From positions 15,213,874 through 15,277,873 of the forward strand of contig NC_068573.1 of the NCBI RefSeq assembly GCF_025698545.1: DNA of 64,000 nucleotides, written 5' to 3'. The number at the start of each line of letters is the position of its first letter. The stretch's first letter is position 1. Under the pieces are notes generated by a model. That model made no database searches, was not told the origin of the DNA, and was given only the letters and a program-made list of their open reading frames with translations. Below, in pieces: positions 11,287 to 22,546 of this stretch. This DNA comes from Gossypium raimondii (taxonomy: Eukaryota; Streptophyta; Magnoliopsida; Malvales; Malvaceae). A program made the translations under genes and the position numbers.

Positions 11287-11400
11287 AGGGTGCAATACGA
11301 GGACTTCCCAGGAGGTTACCTAGCCTAGTACTACTCTCGCCTGTGCACGCTTGATCATGAGTTCGATGGGATCCGACAAGAGTGCTTGTATGATCGCACT
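11287..11400 (-). rRNA. 5S rRNA, copy 39, altered
   Basis: AGGTTACCTAGCC in the C box; signature changes in the 5' half; CCGACAAGAGTGC. Confidence 0.86.
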
Positions 11401-11585
11401 ACCAACTCTTCCGCAATCTATTCATATAAAGGCTGCCCCTTATCGCACTTGTGCCTCGAATTTTAATGCAAATTCGACCGAATATCGTTTCAAATTATTT
11501 ATTTCACATAACACAAATAATGAATGAGTTAGACCATGTGGAGAAAATGCAACTAACAAATAACATTATATGAAATAAAATGGGA

Positions 11586-11702
11586 GGAGTGCAACACGAG
11601 GACTTCCCGTGAGGTCACCCATCCTAGTACTACTCGCCAAGCACGCTTAATCATGGGCGCTTGAATGGGATCCGGTGCATTAGTGCTGGTATGATCGCAC
11701 CC
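11586..11702 (-). rRNA. 5S rRNA, copy 40, partly altered
   Basis: 5' end clean, middle altered (ATCATGGGCGCTTG). Confidence 0.89.
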
Positions 11703-11886
11703 GTCAACTCTTGTGCAATCTATTCATATAAAGGCTGCCCCTTATCGCACTTGCGCCTCGAATTTCAATGTAATTTCGACCAAATATCATTTCAAATTAT
11801 TTATTTCGCACAACGCAAATAACGAATGAGTTACACCACGTGGAGAAAATGCAACTGAAAAAAACATTATATGAAATAAAATGGGA

Positions 11887-12005
11887 TGGGTGCAACACGA
11901 GGACTTCCCAGGGTGTCACCCATCCTCGTACTACTCTCACCCAAGCACGCTTCAATGCGGAGTTCTGATGGGATACCATGCATTAGTGCTAGTATCATCG
12001 CACTC
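11887..12005 (-). rRNA. 5S rRNA, copy 41, intact length
   Basis: 119 nt; CAGGGTGTCACCC, GGGATACC, ATCGCACTC. Confidence 0.93.
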
Positions 12006-12187
12006 GTCAACTCTTGTGCAATCTATTCATATAAAGGTTGCCCCTTATCGTAAATGCGCCTCGAATTTTAATGCAAATTGGACCAAATATCGTTTCAAAT
12101 TATTTATTTCGCAAAACTCAAATAACGAATGAGTTACTCCACGTGGAGAAAATGCAACGAAAAAAAATTATATGAAATAAAATGGGA

Positions 12188-12301
12188 GGGTGCAATACGA
12201 GGACTTCCAGAGGTCACCCAAATTTAGTACTACTCTCGCCTGCACGCTTGAGTAACTGAGTTCGATGGGATCCAAGGCATTAGTGTCGGTATGATCGCAC
12301 T
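12188..12301 (-). rRNA. 5S rRNA, copy 42, altered
   Basis: Matches copy 1 (GTGCAATACG) plus signature changes. Confidence 0.87.
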
Positions 12302-12484
12302 CACAACTCTAGCGCAATCTATTAATATAAAGGCTGCCATTATCGCACTTGCGCCTCGAATTTGAATGCAAATTTGACCAAATATTGTTTCAAATTATTT
12401 ATATCGCAAAACGCAAATAACGAATGAGTTAGACCACGTGGAGAAAATGCAACTAAAAAAAACATTATATGAAATAAAATGAGA

Positions 12485-12600
12485 TGGGTGCAACACGAGG
12501 ACTTCCCAGGATGTCACCCACCCTAGTAATACTCTCGCCCAAGCACGCTTCACCGCGGCATTTGAATGGGATCCGCATTAGTCCCGGTATGATCGCACTC
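12485..12600 (-). rRNA. 5S rRNA, copy 43, partly altered
   Basis: Matches copy 2; signature changes in the 5' third. Duplicated promoter segment upstream. Confidence 0.89.
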
Positions 12601-12732
12601 ACAACTCTTCATGCAATCCATTCATATAAAGGCGCCTTTATCGCATTTTGCACAATCCATTCATATAAGGAATTAGTTACACCACGTGAAGAAAATGCAA
12701 CTAAAAAAAATATTATATGAAATAAAATGGGA
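12601..12732 (-). repeat. Short spacer with duplicated promoter segment
   Basis: Spacing to the next gene is 248 bp. The second CAATCCATTCATATAAGG runs straight into AATTAGTTACACC, as at 465-597. Signature changes are present in the near half. Confidence 0.7.
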
Positions 12733-12851
12733 AGGGTTCAACGCGAGGACTTCCCAGGAGGTCACCCATCCTCGTACTACTCTCGCCCAAACTTACTTAA
12801 CTGCGGAGTTCTGATGGGATCCGATGCATTAGTGCTAGTGTGATCGCACCC
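12733..12851 (-). rRNA. 5S rRNA, copy 44, intact length
   Basis: 119 nt; matches copy 3 (GGGTTCAACGCG). Confidence 0.93.
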
Positions 12852-13035
12852 ATCAACTCTTGTGCAATCTATTCATATAAAGGTTGGCACTTATCGCAAA
12901 TGCGGCTCGAATTTTAATGCAAATTCGACAAAATATCGTTTCAAATTAGTTATTTCGTAAAACGCAAATAATGAATAAGTTACACCACGTGAAGAAAATG
13001 CAACAAATAAAAATATTATATGAAATAAAATGGGA

Positions 13036-13154
13036 GGGGTGCAACACGAGGACCTCCTAGGAGGTCACCCATCCTAGTACTACTCTCATCCAAGCACGCT
13101 TAGCTGTAGAGTTCTGATGGGATCCGGTACATTAGTGCTGGTATCATAGCTCCC
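13036..13154 (-). rRNA. 5S rRNA, copy 45, intact length
   Basis: 119 nt; CATAGCTCCC as in copies 4 and 79. Confidence 0.93.
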
Positions 13155-13338
13155 ATCAACTCTTGTGCAATCTAATCATATAAAGGCTGCCCCTTATCGC
13201 ACTTGCAGCTCGAATTTGAATACAAATACGACCAAATATCGTTCCAAATTATTTATTTCACAAAACGCAAATAAGGAATGAGTTACACCACGTCGAGAAA
13301 ACGCAACTAAAGAAACCATTATATGAAATAAAAAGGGA

Positions 13339-13450
13339 AGGGTGCAACACGAGAACATCCCATGAGGTCACCCATCCTAGTACTACTCTCGCCAAGGTGC
13401 TTAATCATGAGTTCGATGGGATCCGGCATTAGTGCCGGTATGATCGCACC
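13339..13450 (-). rRNA. 5S rRNA, copy 46, altered
   Basis: GAGAACATCCC class plus signature changes; normal TATA-like element. Confidence 0.87.
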
Positions 13451-13636
13451 TCCGCCAACTCTTGCGCAATCTATTCATATAAAGGTCGCCGCTTATCGCT
13501 TCTTGCTACCAAATTGAATACAAATTCGACCAAATATCGCTCCAAATTATTTATTTCACAAAACGCAAATAAGGAATGAGTTACACCACGTCGAGAAAAC
13601 GCAACTAAAGAAACCATTATATGAAATAAAAAGGGA

Positions 13637-13751
13637 GGGGTGCAACACGAGAACATCCCATGAGGTCACCCATCCTAGTACTACTCTCGCCAAGCAGTGC
13701 TTAATCATGAGTTCGATGGGATCCAAGGCATTAGTGCCGTATGATCGCACC
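13637..13751 (-). rRNA. 5S rRNA, copy 47, altered
   Basis: GAGAACATCCC class; promoter lacks TATA (CAATAAAGG). Confidence 0.86.
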
Positions 13752-13932
13752 TCGCCTACTTCTACGCAATCTATTCAATAAAGGCTCGCCTCTTATCGAG
13801 ACTTGGCGCCAATTTAAATGAAAATTCACCAAAAATCGCTTCAACTTATTTACTTCACAAAACGCAAATAATGAATGAGTTACACCACGCCGAGAAAACG
13901 CAACTAAAAAACATTATATGAAATAAAATGGT

Positions 13933-14041
13933 GGGTGCAACACGAGGATTTTCAGAGGTCACCCATCTTAGTACTACTCGTCAAGCACGCTTAATCATGG
14001 AGTTCGATGGGATCCTGCATTAGTGCCGGTATGATCGCACC
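13933..14041 (-). rRNA. 5S rRNA, copy 48, altered
   Basis: Signature changes; GAGGATTTTC. Confidence 0.86.
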
Positions 14042-14228
14042 GCCAACTCTTGCGCAAGAACCTATTCCTAAAAAGGTCATTTTCTTATCGTTTCGTGAGC
14101 CTCAATTTGAATACAAATGCGACAAAATATTGTTTCAAATTATTTATTTCACAAAACGCAAATAACGAATGAGCTACAAAGAAGTCGAGAAAATGCAACT
14201 AAAAAAAATTATATGAAATAAAATGGGA

Positions 14229-14340
14229 GGGTGCAACATGTGGAATTCCTGTGAGGTCATCCATCCTAGTACTACTCTCGCCAAGCACGCTTAATCATGA
14301 GTTCGATGGGATCCTGCATTAGTGCGGTATGATCGCACTC
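14229..14340 (-). rRNA. 5S rRNA, copy 49, altered
   Basis: ACATGTGGAATTCC class; TTTATG-type promoter. Confidence 0.86.
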
Positions 14341-14521
14341 GGCCAACTCTGCGCAACCTATTCATAAAAAGGTCATCATATCGTATTTCGAGCCTCAATT
14401 TGAATACAAATGCGAAAAAATATTGTTTCAAATTATTTATTTCACAAAACGCAAATAACGAATGAGCTACAAAGAAGTCGAGAAAATGCAACTAAAAAAA
14501 CATTATATGAAATAAAATGGA

Positions 14522-14630
14522 GGTGCAACACGTGAATTCTCAGAGGTCACCCATCCTAGTACTACTCGCCAAGCACGCTTAGTCGCCAAGTTCGATGGGA
14601 TCCGGCATTAGGGTCGGTATGATCGCACTC
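14522..14630 (-). rRNA. 5S rRNA, copy 50, altered
   Basis: GAATTC class; signature changes. Confidence 0.86.
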
Positions 14631-14810
14631 TGGCCAACTCTGCGCAATCTATTCATATAAAGGTCGCCCTTTATCGATTTTGCGCCTAATTTAAGGCAAA
14701 TTCGACCAAATATTGTTTCAAATTATTTATTTTACAAAATGCAAATAACGAATGAGTTACACCACGCCGAGAAAACGCAACTAAAAAAAAATTATATGAA
14801 ATAAAATGGA

Positions 14811-14919
14811 GGGTGCAACACGGAATTCCTGTGAGGTCACCCATCCTAGTACTACTCTCGCCAAGCACGCTTAATCATGGAGTTCGATGGGATCCGCATT
14901 AGGCTGGTATGATCGCATC
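14811..14919 (-). rRNA. 5S rRNA, copy 51, altered
   Basis: CACGGAATTCC class; signature changes. Confidence 0.86.
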
Positions 14920-15104
14920 GGCCAACTCTCTGCGCAATCTATTCATATAAAGGTCGCCTTTATCAAGACTTCTGCCTCCAATTTAAAGGCAATTCGACCA
15001 AATATTGTTTCCAATTATTTATTTCACAAAATGCAAATAACGAATGAGTTACACCACGCCGAGAAAATGCAACTAAATAAAAACATTCTATGAAATAAAT
15101 GGGA

Positions 15105-15215
15105 GGTGCAACACGAGGATTTCCTGCGAGGTCACCCATCCTAGTACTACTCGCCCAAAGACGCTTCATCGCGGAGTTCGATGGGATCCGCATTATTGTC
15201 GGTATGATCGCACAT
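15105..15215 (-). rRNA. 5S rRNA, copy 52, altered
   Basis: CCCAAAGACGCTTCATC; CATTATTG; CACATTTC at the 5' end. Confidence 0.86.
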
Positions 15216-15390
15216 TTCAACTCTTGCTAATCTATTCGTAAAGGTTGCCCTTATCACGCTTGCGCCAAATTAATGGCAAATTCGACCAAATATTGTTTCA
15301 AATTATTTATTTCACAAAACGAATAACGTAATGAGTTACACCACGCCGAGAAAATGCAACTAAAAAACCATTATATGAATTAAAATGGGA

Positions 15391-15500
15391 GGGTGCAATA
15401 CGAGCACTTCCTGCGAGGTCACCCATCGTAGTACTACTCTCGCCTGCCGCTTAATCATGAGTTCGATGGGATCCGCATTAGTGCCGGTATGATCGCACCC
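15391..15500 (-). rRNA. 5S rRNA, copy 53, altered
   Basis: GAGCACTTCC and CATCGTAG; TTTATG-type promoter. Confidence 0.86.
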
Positions 15501-15681
15501 ACAACTCTTGCGCAACCTATTCATAAAAAGGTCATCGTTATCGCATTTTGAGCCTCAATTTGAATACAAATGCTATTAAAATATTGTTTCAAATTATTTA
15601 CTTCACAAAACGCAAATAACTAATGAGCTACAAGAAGTCGAGAAAATGCAACTAAAAAACATTATATGAAATAAAATGGGA

Positions 15682-15791
15682 GGTGCAACACGTGGAATTC
15701 CTGTGAGGTCACCCATCCTAGTACTACTCGCCAAGCATGCTTAATCGCGAAGTTCGATGGGATCCTGCATTAGGGCTGGTATGATCGCATC
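15682..15791 (-). rRNA. 5S rRNA, copy 54, altered
   Basis: GTGGAATTCC class; pairs with copy 50. Confidence 0.86.
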
Positions 15792-15970
15792 TGCCAACTC
15801 TTGCGCAATCTATTCATATAAAGGTCGCCTTTATCGCATTTTGCGCCGAATTTAAGGCAAATTCGACCAAATATTGTTTCAAATTATTTATTTTACAAAA
15901 TGCAAATAACTAATGAGTTACACCACGCCGAGAAAACGCAACTAAAAAAAATTATATGAAATAAAATGGA

Positions 15971-16078
15971 GGGTGCAACACGGAATTCCTGCGAGGTCAC
16001 CCATCCTAGTACTACTCGCCAAGCACGCTTAATCATGAGTTCATGGGATCCGGCATTAGGTCTGGTATGATCGCACCC
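15971..16078 (-). rRNA. 5S rRNA, copy 55, altered
   Basis: CACGGAATTCC class; pairs with copy 51. Confidence 0.86.
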
Positions 16079-16257
16079 GCCAACTCTTGCGTAATCTATT
16101 CATATAAAGGTCGCCTTTATCAAGACTTGCGCCGAATTTAAAGGCAATTCACCAAATATTGTTTCCAATTATTTATTTCACAAAATGCAAATAACGAATG
16201 AGTTACACCACGCCGAGAAAATGCAACTAAATAAAACATTCTATGAAATAAAATGGA

Positions 16258-16370
16258 GGGTGCAACACGAGGACTTCCTCAGAGGTCACCCATCCTAGTA
16301 CTACTCGCCCAAAGACGCTTCATCATGGAGTTCGATGGGATCCGGCATTATTGCCGGTATGATCGCACTC
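16258..16370 (-). rRNA. 5S rRNA, copy 56, altered
   Basis: CCCAAAGACGC and CATTATTG; pairs with copy 52. Confidence 0.86.
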
Positions 16371-16548
16371 ACAACTCTTGCGCAATCTATTCGTATAAAG
16401 GTTGCCCTTATCACGCTTATGCCTCTAAATTAATGGCAAATTCGACCAAATATTGTTTCAAATTATTTATTTCACAAAACGAATAACGAATGAGTTACAC
16501 CACGCCGAGAAAATGCAACTAAAAAACCATTATATGAATTAAATGGGA

Positions 16549-16663
16549 GGTGCAATACGAGCACTTCCTCAGAGGTCACCCATCGTAGTACTACTCTCGC
16601 CAAGCGCCGCTTAATCATGCGAGTTCGATGGGATCCGGCATTAGTGCCGGTATGATCGCACTC
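16549..16663 (-). rRNA. 5S rRNA, copy 57, altered
   Basis: GAGCACTTCC, CATCGTAG; TTTTATG-type promoter; pairs with copy 53. Confidence 0.86.
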
Positions 16664-16841
16664 ACAACTCTTGCGCAATCTATTCATAAAAGGTCATCTT
16701 ATCAAGATTTTCGCCTAATTTGAATACAAATTGACCAAATATCGCTCCAAATTATTTACTTCACTAAACGCAAATAACGTAATGAGTTACACCACGCCGA
16801 GAAAACGCAACTAAAAAAACATTATATGAAATAAAATGGCA

Positions 16842-16953
16842 GGGTGCAACACGAGGACTTCCTCAGAGGTCACCAATCCTAGTACTACTCTCTCCTGTGC
16901 ACGCTTAATCATGAGTTCGATGGGATCCGCATTATCGCCGTATGATCGCATCT
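16842..16953 (-). rRNA. 5S rRNA, copy 58, altered
   Basis: CACCAATCC in the C box; CTCTCTCC; TTTTATG-type promoter. Confidence 0.86.
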
Positions 16954-17132
16954 GCCAACTCTTGCGCAATCTATTCATAAAAGGTGCTCTTATCAAGATT
17001 TTATGCCAATTTGAATACAAATTCGACAAAATATCGCTTCAAATTATTTATTTCACAAAACGCAAATAATGAATGAGTTACACCACGCCGAGAAAATGCA
17101 ACTAAAAAAATATTATATGAAATAAAATGGGA

Positions 17133-17244
17133 GGTGCAACACGAGGACTTCCTGTGAGGTCACCCATCCTAGTGCTACTCGCCAAGCACGCTTAACCGCT
17201 GGAGTTCGAGGGATCCAGGCATTAGTGCCGGTATGATCGCACCT
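17133..17244 (-). rRNA. 5S rRNA, copy 59, altered
   Basis: CTAGTGCTAC; CGAGGGATCC. Confidence 0.86.
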
Positions 17245-17425
17245 GCCAATTCTTGCACAATCTATTCATATAAAGGCAGCCCTTATCAAGATTTATGCGG
17301 CCAAATTTGAATACAAATTTGACAAAATATCGCTTTCAAATTATTTATTTCACAAAACGCAAATAACGAATGAGTTACATCACGCCGAGAAAATGCAACT
17401 AAAAAATTATATGAAATAAAATGGA

Positions 17426-17535
17426 GGTGCAACACGAGGACTTCCTCAGAGGTCACCTATCCTAGTACTACTCGCCAAGCACGCTTAACTACTTGAGTTC
17501 GATGGGATCCGCATTAGTGCCGGTATGATCGCACT
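17426..17535 (-). rRNA. 5S rRNA, copy 60, altered
   Basis: CACCTATCC in the C box; TTTTATG-type promoter. Confidence 0.86.
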
Positions 17536-17717
17536 GGCCAACTCTGCGCAATCTATTCATAAAAGGTCGCTTATCGCGATTTTGCGCCGAATTTGAATAC
17601 AAATTCACCAAATATCGCTCCAAATTATTTACTTCACGTAAACGCAAATAGCGTAATGAGTTACACCACGCCGAGAAAACGCAACTAAAAAAAAACATTA
17701 TATGAAATAAAATGGCA

Positions 17718-17828
17718 GGGTGCAACACGAGGACTTCCCAGAGGTCACCAATCCTAGTACTACTTCTCCTGTGCACGCTTAATCATGGAGTTCGATGGGA
17801 TCCGGCATTAGTGCCGTATGATCGCACC
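17718..17828 (-). rRNA. 5S rRNA, copy 61, altered
   Basis: CACCAATCC; pairs with copy 58. Confidence 0.86.
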
Positions 17829-18006
17829 ACAACTCTTGCGCAATCTATTCATAAAAGGTGCTTCTTATCAAGATTTTATGCCGAATTTGAATACAAATTG
17901 ACAAAATATCGCTTCAAATTATTTATTTCACAAAACGCAAATAATGAATGAGTTACACCACGCCGAGAAAATGCAACTAAAAAATATTATATGAAATAAA
18001 ATGGGA

Positions 18007-18121
18007 GGGTGCAACACGAGGACTTCCTGTGAGGTCACCCATCCTAGTGCTACTCGCCAAGCACGCTTAATCATGCTGAGTTCGATGGGATCCAAAGTAT
18101 TAGTTCCGTATGATCGCACCC
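18007..18121 (-). rRNA. 5S rRNA, copy 62, altered
   Basis: CTAGTGCTAC; pairs with copy 59. Confidence 0.86.
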
Positions 18122-18305
18122 ACAATTCTTGCACAATCTATTCATATAAAGGCGCCCCTTATCAAGATTTCATGCGCCAAATTTGAATACAAATTGACAA
18201 AATATCGCTTCAAATTATTTATTTCACGTAATCGCAAATAACGTAATGAGTTACACCACGCCGAGAAAATGCAACTAAATAAAACATTCTATGAAATAAA
18301 ATGGA

Positions 18306-18421
18306 GGGTACAAAGACGAGGACTTCCTGTGAGGTCACCCATCCTAGTACTACACTCTACCAAGGACGCTTAACTAAGGAGTTCGATGGGATCCTGCATT
18401 ATTGCTGGTATGATCGCATCT
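18306..18421 (-). rRNA. 5S rRNA, copy 63, altered
   Basis: 3' end GGTACAAAGACG; CATTATTG. Confidence 0.85.
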
Positions 18422-18598
18422 GCCTATTCTGGCGCAATCTATTCACATAAAGGTTGCCCTTATCGCAATTATGCTCAATTTAAAGGCAAATTCACCAAAT
18501 ATTGTTTCAAATTATTTATTTCACAAAACGCAAATAACGAATGAGTTACATCACGCCGAGAAAATGCAACTAAAAAAATTATATGAAATAAAATGGGA

Positions 18599-18710
18599 GG
18601 GTGCAACACGAGGACTTCCTGTGAGGTCACCTATCCTAGTACCACTCTCGCCAAGCACGCTTAACTCGAGTTCGATGGGATCCCGCATTAGTGCCGGTAT
18701 GATCGCACTC
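18599..18710 (-). rRNA. 5S rRNA, copy 64, altered
   Basis: CACCTATCCTAGTACCAC; signature changes. Confidence 0.86.
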
Positions 18711-18889
18711 GCCAACTCTGCGCAATCTATTCATATAAAGGAGCCTCTTATCAGAGCTTGCGCCTCAATTTGAATACAATTCACCAAATATCATTCCAAA
18801 TTATTTACTTCACTAAACGCAAATAACGAATGAGTTACACCACGCTGAGAAAACGCAACTAAAAAAACATTATATGAAATAAAATGGCA

Positions 18890-18999
18890 GGGTGCAACAC
18901 GAGGACTTCCTGCGAGGTCACCAACTTAGTACTACTTTCGCCAAGCACGCTTGATCATGAGTTCGACGGGATCCGGCATTAGTCGGTATGATCGCACCC
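18890..18999 (-). rRNA. 5S rRNA, copy 65, altered
   Basis: CACCAACTTAG in the C box; CGACGGGATCC. Confidence 0.85.
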
Positions 19000-19178
19000 G
19001 CCAACTCTCATGCAATCTATTCATATAAAGGTTGCCTCTTATCGCACTTGGGCCTCAATTTGAATAGAAATTTACAAAATATCCTTTCAAATTATTTATT
19101 TCACAAAACGCAAATAACGAATGAGTTACACCACGCCGAGAAAATGCAACTAAAAAGCATTATATGAAATAAAATGGA

Positions 19179-19291
19179 GGGTGCAACACGAGGACTTCCC
19201 AGAGGTCACCCATCCTAGTGCTACTCTCGCCAAGCACGCTTTAATCATGAGTTCGATAGGATCCGGCATTAGTGCCGGTATGATCGCACCC
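19179..19291 (-). rRNA. 5S rRNA, copy 66, altered
   Basis: CTAGTGCTAC; ATAGGATCC. Confidence 0.86.
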
Positions 19292-19470
19292 GCCAATCTC
19301 GGTAATAATCTATTCATATACGCCTTTATTTATTTTTTATGGGTCAATTTGAATACAAATTCGACAAAATATCGCTTCAAATTATTTATTTCACAAAACG
19401 CAAATAACGAATGAGTTACACCACGCCAAGAAAATGCAACTAAAAATACATTATATGAAATAAAATGGGA

Positions 19471-19582
19471 GGAGTGCAACACGGATTTCCTCAGAGGTCA
19501 CCCATCCTAGTACTACTCGCGCCAAGCACGCTTGATCATGGAGTTCGATGGGATCCGGCATTAGTGCTGGTATGATCGCACT
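19471..19582 (-). rRNA. 5S rRNA, copy 67, altered
   Basis: GGAGTGCAACACGGATTTCC; ordered partner of scrambled copy 101. Confidence 0.86.
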
Positions 19583-19772
19583 GGCCAACTGCTTGCACAA
19601 TCTATTCATATAAGGGCTGCCGCTTATCAAGATTTATGCGCGTCAATTTGAACACAAATTCGACAAAATATCGCTTTCAAATTATTTATTTCACAAAACG
19701 CAAATAACGTAATGAGTTACACCACGCCGAGAAAATGCAACTAAAAATACATTATATGAAATAAAATGAGGA

Positions 19773-19883
19773 GGGTGCAACACGTGGACTTCCTGTGAGG
19801 TCACCCATCCTAGTACTACTCGCCAAGCACGCTTAATCATGAGTTCTCATGGGATCCTGCATTAGTGTCGGTATGATCGCACT
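19773..19883 (-). rRNA. 5S rRNA, copy 68, altered
   Basis: CACGTGGACTTCC; spacer has AGTACTTAACCTCG. Confidence 0.86.
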
Positions 19884-20063
19884 GGCCAACTCTTGCGCAA
19901 TCTATTCATATAAAGGCCGGCTTATCAGTACTTAACCTCGAATTTGAATACAAATTCACAAAATATCGCTTTCAAATTATTTATTTCACAAAACGCAAAT
20001 AACGAATGAGTTACACCACGCCGAGAAAATGCAACTAAAAAACATTATATGAAATAAAATGGA

Positions 20064-20180
20064 AGGGTGCAACACGAGGACTTTCTGCGAGGTCACCCAT
20101 CCTAGTACTACTCTCGCCAAGCATGCTTAGTCATGAGTTCTTCGATGGGATCCTGCATTAGTGTTGGTATGATCGCACCC
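20064..20180 (-). rRNA. 5S rRNA, copy 69, altered
   Basis: Signature changes; GACTTTCTGCG. Confidence 0.87.
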
Positions 20181-20358
20181 ACAACTCTTGCGCAATCTAT
20201 TCATATAAAGGTCCGCTTATCACACTTGTGCCTCGAATTTGAATACAAATTCTACCAAATATCGCTTCAAATTATTTATTTCACAAAACGCAAATAACGA
20301 ATGAGTTACACCACGTCTGAAAATGCAACTAAAAAACATTATATGAAATAAAATGGGA

Positions 20359-20469
20359 GGGTGCAACACGAGGACTTCCTCAAGAGGTCACCCATCCTAG
20401 TACTACTCTCGCCAAGCACGCTTAATACGGAGTTCGATGGGATCCGCATTAGTGCGGTATGATCGCACC
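20359..20469 (-). rRNA. 5S rRNA, copy 70, altered
   Basis: Signature changes. Confidence 0.87.
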
Positions 20470-20651
20470 GCCAACTCTTGCGCAACCTATTCATATAAAG
20501 GCTGCCTTTTATCCCACTTGCGCCTCGATTTTGAATACAAATTAGACAAAATATCGCTTCAAATTATTTATTTCACAAAACGCAAATAACGAATGAGTTA
20601 CACCACGCCGAGAAAATGCAACTAAAAAACATTATATGAAATAAAATGGGA

Positions 20652-20763
20652 GGGTGCAACACGAGGACTTCTCAGAGGTCACCCATCCTAGTACTACTCG
20701 CCCAAGCACGCTTAGTCATGGAGTTCGATGGGATCCTTGCATTCTTGTTGGTATGATCGCACC
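20652..20763 (-). rRNA. 5S rRNA, copy 71, altered
   Basis: Signature changes; GCATTCTTGTTGG. Confidence 0.86.
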
Positions 20764-20945
20764 GCCAACTCTTGCGCAATCTATTCATATAAAGCGCCGC
20801 TTATCACACTTGTGCTCGAATTTGAATGCAAATTCGACCAAATATCATTTCAAATTATGTATTTTACAAAACGCAAATAACGAATGAGTTACACCACGTC
20901 GAGAAAATGCAACTAAAAAAAAACATTATATGAAATAAAATGGGA

Positions 20946-21062
20946 GGGGTGCAACACGAGGACTTCCCAAGAGGTCACCCATCCTAGTACTACTCTCGCC
21001 CAAGCACGCTTAATGCGGAGTTCGATGGGATCCGATGCATTAGTTCTAGTATGATCGCACCC
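20946..21062 (-). rRNA. 5S rRNA, copy 72, slightly altered
   Basis: Nearly full length; CCCAAGAGG, TAATGCGG. Confidence 0.92.
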
Positions 21063-21240
21063 GCCAACTCTTGTGCAATCTATTCATATAAAGGCCGCCC
21101 CTTATCGCACTTCAACTCGAATTTGAATACAAATTCGACCAAATATCGCTTCAAATTATTTATTTCACAAAACGCAAATAACGAATGAGTTACACCACGC
21201 CGAGAAAATGCAACTAAAAAACATTATATGAAATAAAATG

Positions 21241-21354
21241 GGGGTGCAACACGAGGACTTTCGAGGAGGTCACCCATCCTAGTACTACTCTCGCCAAGGA
21301 CGCTTAACTGCGGAGTTCGATGGGATCCTGCAGTATTGTCGGTATGATCGCACT
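21241..21354 (-). rRNA. 5S rRNA, copy 73, altered
   Basis: ACTTTCGAGG; GCAGTATTG. Confidence 0.87.
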
Positions 21355-21537
21355 GATCAACTCTTCATGCAATCTATTCATATAAAGGCGCCCCTTATCA
21401 CACTTCTGCGTCAATTTGAATACAAATTAGACCAAATATCGTTTCAAATTATTTATTTCACAAAACGCAAATAACGAATGAGTTACACCACGTGGAGAAA
21501 ATGCAACTAAAAAAACATTATATGAAATAAAATGGGA

Positions 21538-21650
21538 GGGTGCAACACGAGGACTTCCCAGAGGTCACCCATCCTAGTACTACTCTCGCCAAGCACGCTT
21601 AATCTGCGGAGTTCGATGGGATCCGGTGCATTAGTGCGGTATGATCGCAC
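21538..21650 (-). rRNA. 5S rRNA, copy 74, altered
   Basis: Signature changes, mild. Confidence 0.89.
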
Positions 21651-21830
21651 GATCAACTCTTGCGCAATCTATTCATATAAAGGTCGCCTTATCGATTTTG
21701 AGCCTCGAATTTGAATACAAATTCGACCAAATATCATTTCAAATTATTTATTTCACAAAACGCAAATAACGAATGAGTTACACCACGTCGAGAAAATGCA
21801 ACTAAAAAACATTATATGAAATAAAATGGA

Positions 21831-21947
21831 TGGGTGCAATACGAGGACTTCCCAGAGGTCACCCATCCTAGTACTACTCTCACACCAAGCACGCTTAATC
21901 GGAGTTTCGATGGGATCCCATGCATTAGTGCTGGTATGATCGCATTT
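21831..21947 (-). rRNA. 5S rRNA, copy 75, altered
   Basis: TGGGTGCAATACG; CTCACACCAAGC. Confidence 0.88.
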
Positions 21948-22132
21948 CGTCAACTCTTGTGCAATCTATTCATATAAAGGTTGCCTTTATAAGATATTTC
22001 GCGCCGAATTTGAATACAAATTCGACCAAATATCGTTTCAAATTATTTATTTCACAAAACGCAAATAACGAATGAGTTACACCACGTCGAGAAAATGCAA
22101 CTAAAAAAAACATTATATGAAATAAAATGGGA

Positions 22133-22249
22133 GGGGTGCAACACGAGGACTTCCGAAGAGGTCACCCATCCTAGTACTACTCTCGCCAAGCACGCTTAAT
22201 CATGAGTTCGAGATGGGATCCGGCATTAGTCTTTGGTATGATCGCACCC
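22133..22249 (-). rRNA. 5S rRNA, copy 76, altered
   Basis: 3' part clean; TCGAGATGGG and GTCTTTGG in the 5' part. Confidence 0.88.
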
Positions 22250-22429
22250 GTCAACTCTTGCGCAATCTATTCATATAAAGGTTGCCCTTATCGCACTTCG
22301 CCTCAATTTGAAGGCAAATTTGACCAAATATTGTTTCAAATTATTTATTTCACAAAACGCAAATAACGAATGAGTTACACCACGCCGAGAAAATGCAACT
22401 AAAAAACATTATATGAAATAAAATGAGGA

Positions 22430-22546
22430 GGGTGCAACACGAGGACTTCCCAGAGGTCACCCATCCTAGTACTACTCTCGCCCAAAGACGCTTAAACTGC
22501 GGAGTTCGATGGGATCCGGTGCATTAGTGCCGGTATGATCGCACCC
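22430..22546 (-). rRNA. 5S rRNA, copy 77, slightly altered
   Basis: CCCAAAGACGC; close to full length. Confidence 0.9.

Larger units (their letters stand above)
14522..16841 (-). repeat. 4-unit tandem duplication (copies 50-53 and 54-57)
   Basis: The second half starts at 15682. Order in both halves: two GAATTCC units, a unit with CAAAGACGC and spacer TTAATGGCAAA, then a GAGCACTTCC unit with CATCGTAG. The same doubled order recurs at 24521-26892. Confidence 0.75.
16842..18305 (-). repeat. 3-unit offset repeat (copies 58-59 and 61-62)
   Basis: Copies 58 and 61 share GGCAGGG and CACCAATCC; 59 and 62 share CTAGTGCTACTCG. Copies 60 and 63 do not match. The same pairs recur as 92/95 and 93/96. 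Confidence 0.6.
12733..19772 (-). repeat. 34-unit block, first copy (copies 44-67 of the match)
   Basis: Pairs with 22729-29964 unit by unit at an offset of 34 units (9,996 to 10,110 bp). Shared marks include the CATAGCTCCC gene end (45, 79), GAGAACATCC (46, 80), ATGTGGAATTCC (49, 83), the CAAAGACGC and spacer TTAATGGCAAA unit (52, 86), GAGCACTTCC (53, 87) and CTATTCACATAAAGG (63, 97). Confidence 0.8.
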
